The notes: generated by a model from the letters alone, not told the origin. DNA of 61,834 nt from Bacillota bacterium (GCA_009779975.1 WRAY01000013.1:1-61834); one strand, 5' to 3'. Shown: positions 52,646 through 61,090, counted from the stretch's first letter. A program made the numbers and translations.

Positions 52646-54715
52646 TTAATTCGTAGGTCGGGCAATAATAACCCTGTCTAATCCGTTCAAGTCTTTGATG
52701 ATTTTGATATCGGTGAAATTTTCCTTCAACAGTTCGCTGACTTGTTCACTTTGGTCAAAGCCAATCTCCAACATTAAATAGCCATTTTTGTTTAAATGAT
52801 TTTGAGCCTCTTTTGCAAAAATACGGTAATATTTCAATCCGTCTTCACCGCCGTCAAGGGCTAGATGCGGCTCGAAGTTTTTCACTTCCTCATCAAGGGT
52901 GTCAATATCTGCGGTTTTGATATAGGGAGGATTTGAGATGATGAGATCATAAGTTGTAGGGGCGGGCATTGACCGCCCGCTGTTTTCTTCGGATTCTGGC
53001 AACGGGCGGCAAGTTGCCGCCCCTATGGGGTCTCCGATTTCAAACATATCGCCTTTATGTAATAACACCTTTTCCCCGACATTTTTTCTAGCAATTTTTA
53101 AAACTTCTTCACTGACATCTGTTGCATAGATTTTGGCTTTTGTGAATTTTGACAATGCTTTTGAGATGCAACCGCTGCCTGTTCCGATTTCGAGGACATT
53201 GAGCGGGCGGCAAGATGCCGCCCCTACAGATATTGGTTCAGTCGGGACGCCGCTCTCGGCGTCCTCTGCAGTCTGCCAATCATTGTGTGTTGTGCGTTGT
53301 GCGTTGTGCGTTGAAATTAATTTTATTGCCTCATCAACTAATATTTCCGTATCATTTCTTGGTATCAAAACATTGTTGTTAACAAAAATTCTTGATTTGT
53401 AGAAATCGGTGTAGCCAAGTATATACCAAAGCGGCTCTCTTTCTTTTCTTTTTCTTAAAATGTCTTTTATGCTCAAATACTGGTCAAGTGTAGATTTTTC
53501 TTGAGAAGAAATTTCATTTCTTTTGCATTTAAAGACATGACACAAAATCCAGTCAATCTCGCTATTATCTGCATTTGTGTTTTTTATTTCATCTGCAATT
53601 TGTTCTCTCAACTCTGCAATTGTCTTTTGTCCGAATTTGATGTCAGTAATATTTTCATTCTCGTCCATTGCTTTTGCCGCCATAAAACTGATGATTGCAA
53701 CTTCAAGCATTTTGTCATCGTTTGGCTCATAAGTTGTTAATCTCTGTAAAGCAAGTCCCGGAGCGCGAAAAATTTTGACAAACCAATTATCGGGCAAGAT
53801 TGCAAGCAACTTTAATAATTCAAACGAAAGCCCTGCAACAAACGGCAAAAGGGCAAGACGAATGCCCATTCGTGAAAACATTGCTCCCCATCTTCCAAGT
53901 GCTTCTTCATTTATTCCCCACATGTCGAACAGCCAATTAGTGATAGAGAAAACAACGATTGCAATAATCATGACGAAAAACAAAAATGTTGTGCCGCAGC
54001 GGTTGTGTCGAGTTGAACATTTCTTCACTTTTTCAACGGTTATAGCAGAGTTTAAAACCCGGCCTTCTTCGTCAACTTCGCCGTTTTTTATTGCTTGTTC
54101 ATAACAGTTTATTGTTTTGTGTTCTGCTCCGTGAAACATAAAGTTTCGGCGAATATCTTTTAATCGAGACATCAAAAACAAAAACAAAACAAAAATAACC
54201 AGTCTTAGTCCGCTTTCTATTAGGGAGCGGTACAAAATATTCATTCCGCCGTCTGTTCTTAGTGCAAAGTCGCCTATGACAAAAGGCAAAACAATAAAAA
54301 GTCCGACAGAGAGAAGAAGTCCTAATATAACTGAAAAATACATCCAACCTTTCCCTGGTTGCTCATCTTTTTCAGCGGAAACTTCCGCACTTTTTAAAAG
54401 CGTTGAGACTGACATTTTCATCGAGGCAAAAAACGCTATGCAGCCTCTTATTATCGGTGTTTTTTTGAGTGCTGTGACAAAACCACTCGACTTTTTAATG
54501 CGAGTGGTCTCAGTCATTATTTCACCGTCCGGCGCAACAATAGACAGCGCCATGCCGTTTTTTCCACGCATCATGACACCTTCAAGTAATGCTTGCCCAC
54601 CATAAGAAATAGGCTTTTGAGTTTTTTGGCTCTTTTTCAAATCAAAAAAACTCAACGCATAACGCATAACGCATAACACACAACGAAGGTAGAATTTCAG
54701 TAAAAAATCTAACAA
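52646..54715 (-). CDS. prmC: Fusion of DUF1385 membrane protein and PrmC methyltransferase
   Basis: Up to 689 residues. Part 1 (about 35-330) is DUF1385: ISYGGQALLEGVMMRGKNG, four membrane segments, FMFHGAEHKTINCYE and CSTRHNRCGTTFLFF. Part 2 (about 350-689) is PrmC: LWYILGYTDFY, LIPRNDTEILVDEA, LEIGTGSGCI and the catalytic SNPPY, which methylates Gln of release-factor GGQ. In relatives these are neighbouring separate genes; here no stop divides them. Two repeat-derived insertions lie in PrmC loops. The first codons come from a GCGTTATGC tandem repeat; the most likely ATG lies inside it near 54660. No ribosome site is visible. Confidence 0.88.
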   Translation of the reverse strand: MLDFLLKFYLRCVLCVMRYALSFFDLKKSQKTQKPISYGGQALLEGVMMRGKNGMALSIVAPDGEIMTETTRIKKSSGFVTALKKTPIIRGCIAFFASMKMSVSTLLKSAEVSAEKDEQPGKGWMYFSVILGLLLSVGLFIVLPFVIGDFALRTDGGMNILYRSLIESGLRLVIFVLFLFLMSRLKDIRRNFMFHGAEHKTINCYEQAIKNGEVDEEGRVLNSAITVEKVKKCSTRHNRCGTTFLFFVMIIAIVVFSITNWLFDMWGINEEALGRWGAMFSRMGIRLALLPFVAGLSFELLKLLAILPDNWFVKIFRAPGLALQRLTTYEPNDDKMLEVAIISFMAAKAMDENENITDIKFGQKTIAELREQIADEIKNTNADNSEIDWILCHVFKCKRNEISSQEKSTLDQYLSIKDILRKRKEREPLWYILGYTDFYKSRIFVNNNVLIPRNDTEILVDEAIKLISTHNAQRTTHNDWQTAEDAESGVPTEPISVGAASCRPLNVLEIGTGSGCISKALSKFTKAKIYATDVSEEVLKIARKNVGEKVLLHKGDMFEIGDPIGAATCRPLPESEENSGRSMPAPTTYDLIISNPPYIKTADIDTLDEEVKNFEPHLALDGGEDGLKYYRIFAKEAQNHLNKNGYLMLEIGFDQSEQVSELLKENFTDIKIIKDLNGLDRVIIARPTN
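52955..53026 (-). repeat. GTAGGGGC-type repeats inside prmC, before the NPPY motif
   Basis: Units 52955-52980 and 53003-53026 are translated in frame (minus strand) as about 25 residues between GDMFEIGD and YDLIISNPPY, a surface loop in PrmC. Confidence 0.8.
53203..53312 (-). repeat. Repeat block inside prmC, before the AdoMet motif
   Basis: GTAGGGGC-type units at 53203-53228 and 53243-53270, followed by a GTGCGTTGTGCGTTG tandem repeat (53280-53312), encode about 38 extra residues (including STHNAQRTTHN) between EAIKLI and VLEIGTGSGC. Confidence 0.8.
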
Positions 54716-54749
54716 TTATTGTGCGTTATGCGTTATGCGTTATGCGTTG
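54653..54749. repeat. Inverted GCGTTATGC tandem repeats at the 5' end of DUF1385-prmC
   Basis: Two 29-nt arms (54653-54681 with 54721-54749), each made of three CATAACG units, pair with one mismatch. The left arm is inside the open frame and contains possible start codons; the right lies just past the rpmE stop. Confidence 0.8.
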
Positions 54750-54757
54750 AAGAAGAT

Positions 54758-54961
54758 TTATTTTGCGTAGCGTTTATTAAACTTATCAATCCTTCCGCCG
54801 GCTGCTTCGTGTTTCAATTTCTTAGTATAGAAAGGATGGCATTTGTTGCAGACATCGACATTGTATTTGTCGCCTTTTTTGGTTGTGCCGTTGAGGAATT
54901 TTTCTCCGCAAGCACATTCAATTTCGACTTCATGATAGTCCGGGTGAATTTCGGGTTTCAT
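54758..54961 (-). CDS. rpmE: Ribosomal protein L31, zinc-binding form
   Basis: 67 residues. MKPEIHPDYHEVEIECACGE and VDVCNKCHPFYT carry the Cys pairs of the zinc-binding type of L31. It is part of the 50S subunit. AAGGAG lies 12 nt before the ATG, and a consensus promoter is upstream. Confidence 0.95.
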   Translation of the reverse strand: MKPEIHPDYHEVEIECACGEKFLNGTTKKGDKYNVDVCNKCHPFYTKKLKHEAAGGRIDKFNKRYAK

Positions 54962-55018
54962 AATTATATGGTTCTCCTTGTGTATTTGTTCGCTTGTTAT
55001 TTTTCTAACAATCTTGCT

Positions 55019-55047
55019 ATTATAACATTAAAAAAGCGTCTTGTCAA
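55019..55047 (-). promoter_or_regulatory. Sigma-A promoter of rpmE
   Basis: Minus strand: TTGACA (55042-55047), 17-nt spacer, TATAAT (55019-55024); leader about 50 nt. Confidence 0.85.
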
Positions 55048-55055
55048 CTTTTTTT

Positions 55056-55262
55056 AAGTGAAAAGTAAAAATTGAAAGATGAAAAGTAATGTTAAATTAA
55101 GTGAAAAATATTGGTTCGTGGTTGTCGTTTCACATTGTGCGAATATTAATAATCGCCCCTACAGTTATTTTGATGAGTTATATTCAAAACATAATTATTT
55201 TTTATAGGGGCGGGAATTCAGAAGAAATTTAATTATTGTAAGGGGCATTCTGCCGCTTGCAC
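55056..55262. repeat. Mixed interspersed repeats between hprK and rpmE
   Basis: A GTGAAAAGTAAAAATTG-class unit (55057-55110) is almost the same sequence as the reverse of 58318-58374, 3 kb away. It is followed by degenerate GTAGGGGC-type units (about 55118-55162, 55205-55262). No gene is seen. Confidence 0.75.
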
Positions 55263-55269
55263 AGTTATT

Positions 55270-56214
55270 TTACTCTTTATTAAATATTCTTCTGTCCAAT
55301 TCTTCCAAAACATTATAACCCATACTCTGCAATCTAAAATTTCTTGCTCCTACTTCTAAAACGGCAGCAAGGTTTCGGCCGGGTTTTACCGGGACGGTGT
55401 AGAGAGGGATTTTTAGACCAAGTATTTCATAACTTTCTTTTGAGTCGCCGAGGCGGTTATATTTTTTTGAACTATCCCATTCTTCAAGTTTTATGACTAT
55501 GTCAACAACTTGGTTTAGTTTGACACTGCCTGCGCCATACATCGATGAAACATTAATAATTCCAAATCCTCTAACCTCCATAAAGTGGCGTATGTTTGGA
55601 GGTGAAGTTCCGATTAAACTCTCGCTGATTCTGGAAATTGTCACTGCATCGTCCGCAATAAGGCGATGATTGCGTTGAATGAGTTCAAGCGCCGTTTCAC
55701 TTTTCCCAACGCTGCTATCTCCGATAATGAGCATACCGACACCATAGAGTTCAACCAAAACACCGTGTATGGTTATTGAGGGAGCAAGAACTGTTCCCAA
55801 ATAAGACGAGAGCGAACCCATAAGAAGAGTTGAGCGTTGCTTTGCTCTCAAAACTACTCTTTTGAATTTTTCCGCAGATTCAATAACTTCTTCATGAGCA
55901 TCCAGTTTTGATGTTAAGATAAGACAGGGAAAGTCATGTTTGAAAAGACTTTCAATTGCTCTTTTTCGTTCGTATTTTGGCAGAGTGTTTAAATACGCAA
56001 ATTCTTGCTCGCCAAAAATTTGAACTCTCTCGGATGAGAAATGCTCAAAAAAACCCGCAAGTTGAAGCCCAGGTCGGGATATGTTGACAGTTGAAATTTT
56101 GATTTTGTCTTTGTCGCCTTGAGATATAATCTCAAGGTCAAGATGAGAGCAAAACTCATCGATATCAACTAAAACAAAGGGTTCGTCGTTTATTGTTTTT
56201 CTTGTTCGTTTCAT
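55270..56214 (-). CDS. hprK: HPr kinase/phosphorylase
   Basis: 314 residues from the ATG at 56214, which has GGAG 8 nt upstream and gives the normal family length. An in-frame extension to 56295 is encoded by a GGTTGGTGG tandem repeat and is unlikely to be used. Walker A is GDSSVGKSETALEL (about 153), with the signature EVRGFGIINV (about 200). It phosphorylates Ser46 of HPr according to sugar supply, a central step of carbon catabolite control. It follows uvrC on the same strand. Confidence 0.93.
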   Translation of the reverse strand: MKRTRKTINDEPFVLVDIDEFCSHLDLEIISQGDKDKIKISTVNISRPGLQLAGFFEHFSSERVQIFGEQEFAYLNTLPKYERKRAIESLFKHDFPCLILTSKLDAHEEVIESAEKFKRVVLRAKQRSTLLMGSLSSYLGTVLAPSITIHGVLVELYGVGMLIIGDSSVGKSETALELIQRNHRLIADDAVTISRISESLIGTSPPNIRHFMEVRGFGIINVSSMYGAGSVKLNQVVDIVIKLEEWDSSKKYNRLGDSKESYEILGLKIPLYTVPVKPGRNLAAVLEVGARNFRLQSMGYNVLEELDRRIFNKE

Positions 56215-56297
56215 AAAAAAATCTCCGATTTTTGGTGGTTGGTGAATAGTAATTGGTGGTTGCAGAATAAGATGACCATCACTAAAATCCAGCATAA

Positions 56298-58217
56298 CTA
56301 AATTTTTTCTCTTAATTTTTTGTGATATTTAAGCGCGAACCTGTGTGCTTCGTCTCGAATTCGAATTAAAAGGTGCATAGCATTTGATTTTATATCAAGT
56401 CTCAGCGGCAATTCATTGTTCGGCAAATATATCTCTTCTTCTTTTTTGGCAAGCCCGATTATGTCAAGGTGGGCAAGGTTTGCTTTTTTAAGCGAGGCAA
56501 TAGCGGCATTTAGTTGACCTTTTCCGCCGTCAATGACGATGAGAGAAGGCAAGACTTCGTCTTGGTGGTTTTTGGTTTTTGGTTTGTGATTTGTGGTTGT
56601 CGTGGCGGTCATTGACCGCCCGCAAGTTTGTTCTGCAATCAGCATCGGGCGGTCGAGAGCGCTCGCCACTACAATTTGTCCATCAAAACTACTCTCATCT
56701 TCATTGTGCGTTGTGGATTGTGAGTTGTGGGTTGAATTAAATCGCCGTGAAATTACTTCCGCCATGCTTGCAAAATCGTCTGCGCCGATGACTGTTTTTA
56801 TTTTATAGCGGCGGTAGTCTTTTTTGGAAGGGACACCGTTTTCAAAAACCACACGGGACGCAACATTAAATGTTCCGCTGATATTTGAAATGTCATAGCA
56901 TTCAATGCGTTTGCATGAAGGAATTCCGAGTAACTTTGCTAATTCGTCTGAGGCTCTTGCTGTTCTGTCGAGTGTCCTCTCTTCCCTGCTTCGTCCTTTT
57001 TCAAGATGTTCAAGGGCATTTTCTCTTGCAAGGAATACAAGCGATTTTTTCTTGCCTTTTTGAGGGAATAAAACTTCAACTTTTTTGGAAGAGAGCGTTT
57101 CAAGAAAGCCCTCAAGAAGTTCTTTAGTTGTGCTGTTTGCAGGGGCAAATATATTCTGTTCGTGGGGTAAGTCAGTGGCTGCCCCTATCATTTGTTCATC
57201 AAATTCATTTTTGCCATTATTGCGAGAAGTGTGATGTGTTAAGTGTGATGAAAATTCATCTATCAAAATTTCTTCTGGCAAAATAGTATTCTTTGAATAA
57301 TATTGTGTCAAAAAACCCATCAAGGCATCGCTTTCATTTGTCAAGGTTTCAAATGAGTGATTATTGACGCCCATCAACTTTCCTCCTCGAACTATAACTT
57401 GGGATATAACTGTCAAAAACTCATCGGATTTTATGCTATAGGAATCAAGGTTAATATCTCCTCTCTCACCAACCAAGTCAGTCAACTCTCTTTCTTTTAA
57501 TTTTGCAAGTGTTTTGAGTTGTTCTTTGTAGGAAATTGCTCTTTCAAACTCTTCTCTGTCTGCGGCATCAAGCATTCTTTCGTGAATTAAATCATAAGCG
57601 GATTTGTCTTTTCCTTTCAAAAAAGCAATCGCTTTTTCAAGTTTTTCTCTATATTCTTCTTTACTTATTCTCTTTTGACAAACTCCAAAACACAAATTAA
57701 TATGATAGTCAAGGCATTCTCTTTTTGCACTTTTGAAAACAGTTTTTTGGCAAGTCCTGATTTTATAGGCACTTTTTAGAACGCTGACAACATCATTGAC
57801 TCTCACTCCGCCAAAATATGGTCCAAAGTATTTTGCTCCGTCTTTGCGAATAGTCCTTGTCACTTCAATCGCAGGATAATCATCAGTCATCTTTATTTTG
57901 ATATAAGGCGGATGTTTGTCGTCTTTTAAAAGTATGTTAAACTTTGGCTGATGTTTTTTGACCAAATTTGCTTCCAGCGCAAGAGCATTTTTTTCTGATA
58001 AGGCTAAGATGTAGTCAATTTGTTCAATGCTTTGAACCAAAAGTGTCAACCGTTCATTTTTTGCGCTCGCATTAAAATAAGATGACACCCTATTTTTTAA
58101 ACTATTAGATTTTCCGATATAAAGAATCTCACCGCCGGCATTTTTAAAAAAGTAAACACCGGGGGAGAGAGGGAGAGAGGCTAGAGTTTCTTGAAGTTTT
58201 TGAAAAGAGGTTGACAT
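56298..58217 (-). CDS. uvrC: Excinuclease ABC subunit C with repeat insertions
   Basis: 639 residues, about 30-40 more than usual. The GIY-YIG domain is SPGVYFFKNAGGEILYIGKS (residues 18-37), then UvrB-binding UVR (DREEFERAISYKEQL, about 210), RNase H-like nuclease (ECYDISNISGT about 440, IVIDGGKGQL about 560) and a C-terminal region. No HhH pair is obvious at the end, where the chain stops at YHKKLREKI; many UvrC have one. It makes both incisions in nucleotide excision repair. Two loops are repeat-encoded, at about 330-360 and 490-545. Confidence 0.93.
   Translation of the reverse strand: MSTSFQKLQETLASLPLSPGVYFFKNAGGEILYIGKSNSLKNRVSSYFNASAKNERLTLLVQSIEQIDYILALSEKNALALEANLVKKHQPKFNILLKDDKHPPYIKIKMTDDYPAIEVTRTIRKDGAKYFGPYFGGVRVNDVVSVLKSAYKIRTCQKTVFKSAKRECLDYHINLCFGVCQKRISKEEYREKLEKAIAFLKGKDKSAYDLIHERMLDAADREEFERAISYKEQLKTLAKLKERELTDLVGERGDINLDSYSIKSDEFLTVISQVIVRGGKLMGVNNHSFETLTNESDALMGFLTQYYSKNTILPEEILIDEFSSHLTHHTSRNNGKNEFDEQMIGAATDLPHEQNIFAPANSTTKELLEGFLETLSSKKVEVLFPQKGKKKSLVFLARENALEHLEKGRSREERTLDRTARASDELAKLLGIPSCKRIECYDISNISGTFNVASRVVFENGVPSKKDYRRYKIKTVIGADDFASMAEVISRRFNSTHNSQSTTHNEDESSFDGQIVVASALDRPMLIAEQTCGRSMTATTTTNHKPKTKNHQDEVLPSLIVIDGGKGQLNAAIASLKKANLAHLDIIGLAKKEEEIYLPNNELPLRLDIKSNAMHLLIRIRDEAHRFALKYHKKLREKI
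56564..56735 (-). repeat. Repeat block inside uvrC, before the second nuclease motif
   Basis: GTAGTGGCG/GTGGCGGTC units at 56600-56626 and 56646-56675 are flanked by GGTTTTTGG (56564-56598) and TTGTGGGTTG (56704-56735) tandem repeats. All are in frame and encode about 55 residues (including THNSQSTTHN and TNHKPKTKNH) inserted before SLIVIDGGKGQ. Confidence 0.8.
57140..57255 (-). repeat. Second repeat block inside uvrC
   Basis: Degenerate GTAGGGGC-type units (57140-57190) and a GTGTGATGTGTTAAG tandem repeat (57226-57255) encode about 38 residues (HLTHHTSRNN and IGAATDLPHEQ) between ILIDEFS and ELLEGFLETL. Confidence 0.7.
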
Positions 58218-58376
58218 AAAAAATAGAAAGTAAAAAGTGAAAGATGAAAAATGAGGATAGATTTTAAATGAAATATTAATAGTGAAGAGTAATATAAAAA
58301 ACTATAACAATATTTTTCACTTTTCACTTAATTTAACATTACTTTTTATCTTTTAATTTTTATTTTTCACCTAAAA
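58218..58376. repeat. GTGAAAAGT-class tandem repeats between uvrC and the Fic-like gene
   Basis: A left block (58225-58245) and a right block (58310-58374) of GTGAAAAGT units face each other as an imperfect hairpin. The right block is a near copy, inverted, of 55057-55110. No gene or uvrC ribosome site is seen. Confidence 0.7.
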
Positions 58377-59138
58377 TCACTCTATTCCTTGCGGCAATGA
58401 ATATTGATGTGAAATGTGTCCTTCACTCAAATGCACAAGACATTCTGAAAAAATATTAAAAAGAGGTTTAGCATCATCTGTAACAATCGCTGCAACTTCT
58501 GCTTCGCTAAACTCTTTTGGACGCACTTTGTTGTATTCAATTGAGAAATTGTTGGAGTTTGCGAAATATTCAAAAAAGACTTTAGCCGTTATGGTGTTGC
58601 CGATGACGAATGGTGACAATATCAAAAAATCACGATAAAGGCTTGCAAGCAGTGCGGAGAAATCATCCTTGTTGTCGGAGGAGTGCGGAGTAACAAGTGA
58701 GGATTTTTTTGACAAGCGAGAAGAAAATCCGCCGTATTTATTCATGTGGATAAAAAAAGAACGAAGTGAAGCAGGAAGAAGTTTAAAATCTATGCAAGAG
58801 GCGCTTGCCAGTTCTTTGTTGTTTTTTCTGACTTGCCCTGAACTTTTAGTATGAAAAAAAATTTTTTTGTGAAGATGAAGAAGAGGGACGAGGTCAAATG
58901 AAACAATCGGAGAGGCAAATGATTGTGTTTTGAGAATGTTGAGAAAAACTAAATGATTGTGATAATCTTCTTTTGTTGCTGACTCTTTTTTAAATATGTG
59001 GGAAATCATCTCAAAACTATGTCTGCCCAAAAGGGCAAGCACGCTTTGTGTTTCCGCTCTCGGCACAATCATTTTTCCGTCAATATTCAGGATTGCCTTT
59101 GCGTTAATTATTAACTTGTGAGCCTCATATAACTCCAT
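58377..59138 (-). CDS. Degenerate Fic-fold protein
   Basis: 253 residues. The pattern of a Fic domain is visible: FDLVPLLHLHKKIFF..SGQVRKNN (about 92-117) corresponds to the first helices and substrate flap, and FLILSPFVIGNTITAKVFFEYF (split here, about 184-205) to the active-site helix, where active enzymes have HPFxDGNGRxxR. Here the catalytic His is Ser, Asp is Ile and both Arg are lost. AMPylation is therefore unlikely; a binding or regulatory role is possible. It has a consensus promoter and an AAGGG ribosome site, so it is expressed. Confidence 0.55.
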   Translation of the reverse strand: MELYEAHKLIINAKAILNIDGKMIVPRAETQSVLALLGRHSFEMISHIFKKESATKEDYHNHLVFLNILKTQSFASPIVSFDLVPLLHLHKKIFFHTKSSGQVRKNNKELASASCIDFKLLPASLRSFFIHMNKYGGFSSRLSKKSSLVTPHSSDNKDDFSALLASLYRDFLILSPFVIGNTITAKVFFEYFANSNNFSIEYNKVRPKEFSEAEVAAIVTDDAKPLFNIFSECLVHLSEGHISHQYSLPQGIE

Positions 59139-59159
59139 ATTATCCCTTAAGGTGTCTTT

Positions 59160-59188
59160 ATTGTAGCATATTTTTCAAGGTTTGTAAA
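59160..59188 (-). promoter_or_regulatory. Promoter of the Fic-like gene
   Basis: Minus strand: TTTACA (59183-59188), 17-nt spacer, TACAAT (59160-59165), 21 nt before the ATG at 59138. Confidence 0.75.
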
Positions 59189-59329
59189 GAGATTTTCAAC
59201 ACACAACGCATTATGTGCAGCACACAATGATTGTTAAAATTAATTTTTTAATCACCTAATCTTTTTTTAAGGAATATATACAAAAGTGTCTAAGGCACTT
59301 GACTAAAAGGGAAATAAGGAGTATAATGA

Positions 59330-60229
59330 ATGAATAGTGGATATTTGATCAAATCAAATATAAAACTAAAAAACTACACCACATTTAAAATAGGGGGAAA
59401 GGCGGACACTTTGATTGAGTGTTATAATGTTTCTGCGCTTATTGAGTGTGTGAAAAAGTTTGGACAAGTGAAGATTCTTGGTGGAGGGTCAAATGTTTTG
59501 GTGAGTGATGAAGGGTATGACGGAGTTGTGATTATTAATCGAACGAGCGGGATTGAGCAATTACCAATCACCAATCGCCAATCGCCAATCACCTATGTTT
59601 TCGACAGCGGCGTTCGTCTCTCCCATGCATCTCGTTTCTTTCTTGACCAATCGCTTTCTGACTTAGAGTTCGCCTCGGGTATTCCGGGAACTATGGGCGG
59701 TGCGGTTTTTATGAATGCGGGAGCGCATTGTTCAAGCATGAAAGATGTTGTTGAGTTTGTTGAGGTTTTAAGAGACGGTGAAATAGTAAGGCTGACAAAT
59801 GAAGAATGCGGTTTTGGATATAGAGAGAGCGTTTTTAAAAAAACAGTAAGCCGACCACTGACCGTTGAACGCCAATCACCAAACACCATAATCCTTCGTG
59901 TTGCAATTCGCGGAACTCCTTCAAACAAAAGCGAAATATTTCAAAAGATTGAAAAATATCGTGAGTTTAGAAAAAAGACACAACCTGTAGGGGCTAGTGC
60001 CGGGAGTGTGTTTAAAGGAGTGCAAATGCCTGCCGGATATTATATTGACAATGCCGGACTAAAAGGGCTCTCGATTGACGGGGCTGAGGTGTCAAGAAAG
60101 CACGCAAATTTCATTTTAAACACAGGATTTGCAACGGCAAAGGCAGTGAAGGACTTAATCAAAATAGTCAAAGCGAGAGTAAAAGACGAATTTGGAGTTG
60201 AATTGGAGGAAGAGATAGAGTTTATTTAG
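59330..60229 (+). CDS. murB: UDP-N-acetylenolpyruvoylglucosamine reductase
   Basis: 299 residues. FAD-binding motifs: YTTFKIGGKAD (about 15), KILGGGSNVLVSDEG (about 48), SGIPGTMGGAVFMNAGAH (about 118); catalytic region SAGSVFKG (about 224) with the proton-donor Ser and the final Glu near IEFI. It makes UDP-MurNAc for peptidoglycan. Two short CCAATCACC-type tandem repeats encode non-conserved loops (LPITNRQSPITY and RPLTVERQSPNT). The ATG has AAGGAG 9 nt upstream. First gene of murB-PHP-whiA. Confidence 0.95.
   Translation: MNSGYLIKSNIKLKNYTTFKIGGKADTLIECYNVSALIECVKKFGQVKILGGGSNVLVSDEGYDGVVIINRTSGIEQLPITNRQSPITYVFDSGVRLSHASRFFLDQSLSDLEFASGIPGTMGGAVFMNAGAHCSSMKDVVEFVEVLRDGEIVRLTNEECGFGYRESVFKKTVSRPLTVERQSPNTIILRVAIRGTPSNKSEIFQKIEKYREFRKKTQPVGASAGSVFKGVQMPAGYYIDNAGLKGLSIDGAEVSRKHANFILNTGFATAKAVKDLIKIVKARVKDEFGVELEEEIEFI
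59560..59900 (+). repeat. CCAATCACC-type tandem repeats inside murB
   Basis: 59567-59594 and about 59857-59893 contain imperfect CCAATCRCC units in frame. They fall in loops of MurB and belong to the same class as GGTTGGTGG repeats elsewhere on the other strand. Confidence 0.65.
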
Positions 60230-60233
60230 TGAA

Positions 60234-60983
60234 ATGTTATTTGGGGATTATCACACACACACGCTTTTCTCTCATGGGAAAGGAACAATAGAAGATAACT
60301 GCTCAAGAGCAGTTGAAATTGGTTTGAAAGAGATTGCAATAACAGACCATGGCTTTTTGCATTTATTGTATCGAGTGAAGAAAAAAAAGTTTTTTGACGA
60401 AATGATTGGTGAGTGTGAAAGGTTAAGAGCAAAATTTCCGTCGTTGAAAATACTTCTTGGTGTTGAGGCAAATTTGATGGGGCTTGACGGAAGGATTGAT
60501 GTTTTGCCGCATGAAATGGACAAGTTGGATATTATTGTTTGCGGTTATCACAAGTTTGTTCGGACCTGGAAATTGAAAGACCACTTTGATTTTTTTTGGC
60601 CTAATTTGTTGGGATTCAAGACAAAAAGAAGAACAGCAAAAAACACTGATGCGTTTGTGAAAATGATTGAGAAATATCCTATTGATATTATTTCACATTT
60701 AAATCTGGGGATAAAAACCGATGTCAAAGAAATTGCAAAGGCGGCAAAACATTTCGGAACATATATTGAACTCAACGGAAAACGCATAGTTTTGACCGAC
60801 AATGAAATTGAGACTATCGCAAAAGTTGGAGCAGAATTTATCATAAACAGCGACGCACACTCCCCCGATAGAGTTGGAGATTTCAAAGTCGGACTGGAAA
60901 GAGCAAACAGACTGGGAATACCTGCCTTGCAAATAGCAAACTTTGAGAAAGTGCCGAAGTTTAGAAAACAGAATATCAATTAA
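60234..60983 (+). CDS. PHP-domain phosphoesterase (YcdX-like)
   Basis: 249 residues. Metal-binding motifs of the PHP family appear in order: DYHTHT (about 5), ITDHG (about 37), GVEANL (about 79), CGYH (about 103), SHLNL (about 152) and the final NSDAHSPD (about 204). It should be a metal-dependent phosphatase or phosphodiesterase. In Bacillota a PHP gene stands between murB and rapZ-whiA; here rapZ is missing. It starts 4 nt after the murB stop. Confidence 0.88.
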   Translation: MLFGDYHTHTLFSHGKGTIEDNCSRAVEIGLKEIAITDHGFLHLLYRVKKKKFFDEMIGECERLRAKFPSLKILLGVEANLMGLDGRIDVLPHEMDKLDIIVCGYHKFVRTWKLKDHFDFFWPNLLGFKTKRRTAKNTDAFVKMIEKYPIDIISHLNLGIKTDVKEIAKAAKHFGTYIELNGKRIVLTDNEIETIAKVGAEFIINSDAHSPDRVGDFKVGLERANRLGIPALQIANFEKVPKFRKQNIN

Positions 60984-60984
60984 G

Positions 60985-61085
60985 TTAAAAATGAAAGGTG
61001 AAAGGTATTGTGAATTATTTTAACTTTACTTTTAACTCTTCATTTAAAATTTATCCTTACCTTTCACTTTTAACTTTTTACTTTA
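60985..61085. repeat. Tandem-repeat hairpin between PHP gene and whiA
   Basis: An AAATGAAAGGTGAAAGGTA block (60989-61008) faces a TACCTTTCACTTTTAAC block (61054-61072). Same GTGAAAAGT class as at 55 and 58 kb. It sits where rapZ stands in relatives. Confidence 0.65.
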
Positions 61086-61090
61086 ATAAT

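Noticed and set aside
59303-59330. TTGACT-17-TATAAT promoter directly at murB
   Set aside because: The -10 box ends 2 nt before the ATG, so the transcript would start inside the gene, while a good AAGGAG site shows normal initiation from an upstream start.
59984-60003. GTAGGGGC-like string in murB as another repeat insertion
   Set aside because: It encodes QPVGASAG, which is part of the conserved MurB active-site block, so it is native coding sequence.
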